This document shows, in pieces, positions 6,263-6,302 of a stretch of DNA of 6,302 bases. The translations under genes were made by a program, and so were the position numbers. This DNA is from Spirochaetales bacterium (GTDB lineage: Bacteria; Spirochaetota; Spirochaetia; SZUA-6; DRHE01). The stretch's first letter is position 1; each line of letters starts with the position of its first letter. The notes under the pieces are model-generated. The model did no database searches. It saw only the letters and a program-made list of their open reading frames with translations, and had not been told where the DNA came from. Location of the stretch: NCBI GenBank assembly GCA_016935715.1, contig JAFGQJ010000394.1:1-6302 (forward strand), written 5' to 3'.

Positions 6263-6302
6263 GAAAAATCACCCTGCCGCACTCGCCCGGCAGTGCCCGT
6301 GC
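6243..6302 (-). CDS. Possible 3' end of a minus-strand gene running off the window
   Basis: From the right edge one minus-strand frame is open for 19 codons and ends in TAG at 6245-6243, 15 bases before the sulfatase-like GTG start. The residues end in RVIFLETRPE, which reads like an ordinary protein C-terminus, and the spacing would suit an operon. Another frame (13 codons, ending at a TGA further upstream on that strand) is equally open, and nothing identifies a family. Recorded only as a possibility. Confidence 0.2.
   Translation of the reverse strand, partial: ARALPGECGRVIFLETRPE

Overview
The window is a GC-rich stretch (roughly 60-65% G+C by eye) from a bacterial chromosome. It is densely coding, with no RNA genes, mobile elements, CRISPR arrays or conspicuous long repeats. 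Short intergenic gaps, sigma-70-like promoters, GTG starts and a set of inner-membrane lipid/envelope enzymes fit a Gram-negative bacterium such as a proteobacterium or spirochaete. The sequence does not settle the phylum.

Layout. Positions 13-672 (minus) encode a stand-alone RibD C-terminal-type reductase without the usual deaminase domain. A 134-bp divergent control region (673-806) holds back-to-back sigma-70-like promoters. From it runs a plus-strand operon of four tightly spaced genes: GTP cyclohydrolase II (807-1514), a class I SAM methyltransferase (1524-2366), a CDP-alcohol phosphatidyltransferase with a C-terminal membrane extension (2392-3579) and an LPG-synthase/AglD-type membrane protein (3584-4588). 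The last gene meets, tail to tail and with a 26-bp overlap, a minus-strand gene for a membrane-anchored LtaS/alkaline-phosphatase-superfamily enzyme (4563-6227). The last 75 bases may include the 3' end of another minus-strand gene.

How the genes may work together (inference). RibA opens the imidazole ring of GTP, and RibD_C-type enzymes reduce the ribosyl group of the resulting pyrimidine to ribityl, so the left end can supply a GTP-derived pyrimidine or a relative of it. The other genes look like a membrane pathway: a methyltransferase, an enzyme that joins a CDP-activated alcohol to an acceptor, a flippase-like membrane protein, and a periplasm-facing phosphotransferase or hydrolase. Having both sets in one apparent transcription unit is unusual for ordinary riboflavin synthesis. 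It suggests an accessory pathway in which a riboflavin/pterin-type intermediate and a phospholipid-like envelope product are made together or linked. This is the main lead in the window, and it is a hypothesis only.
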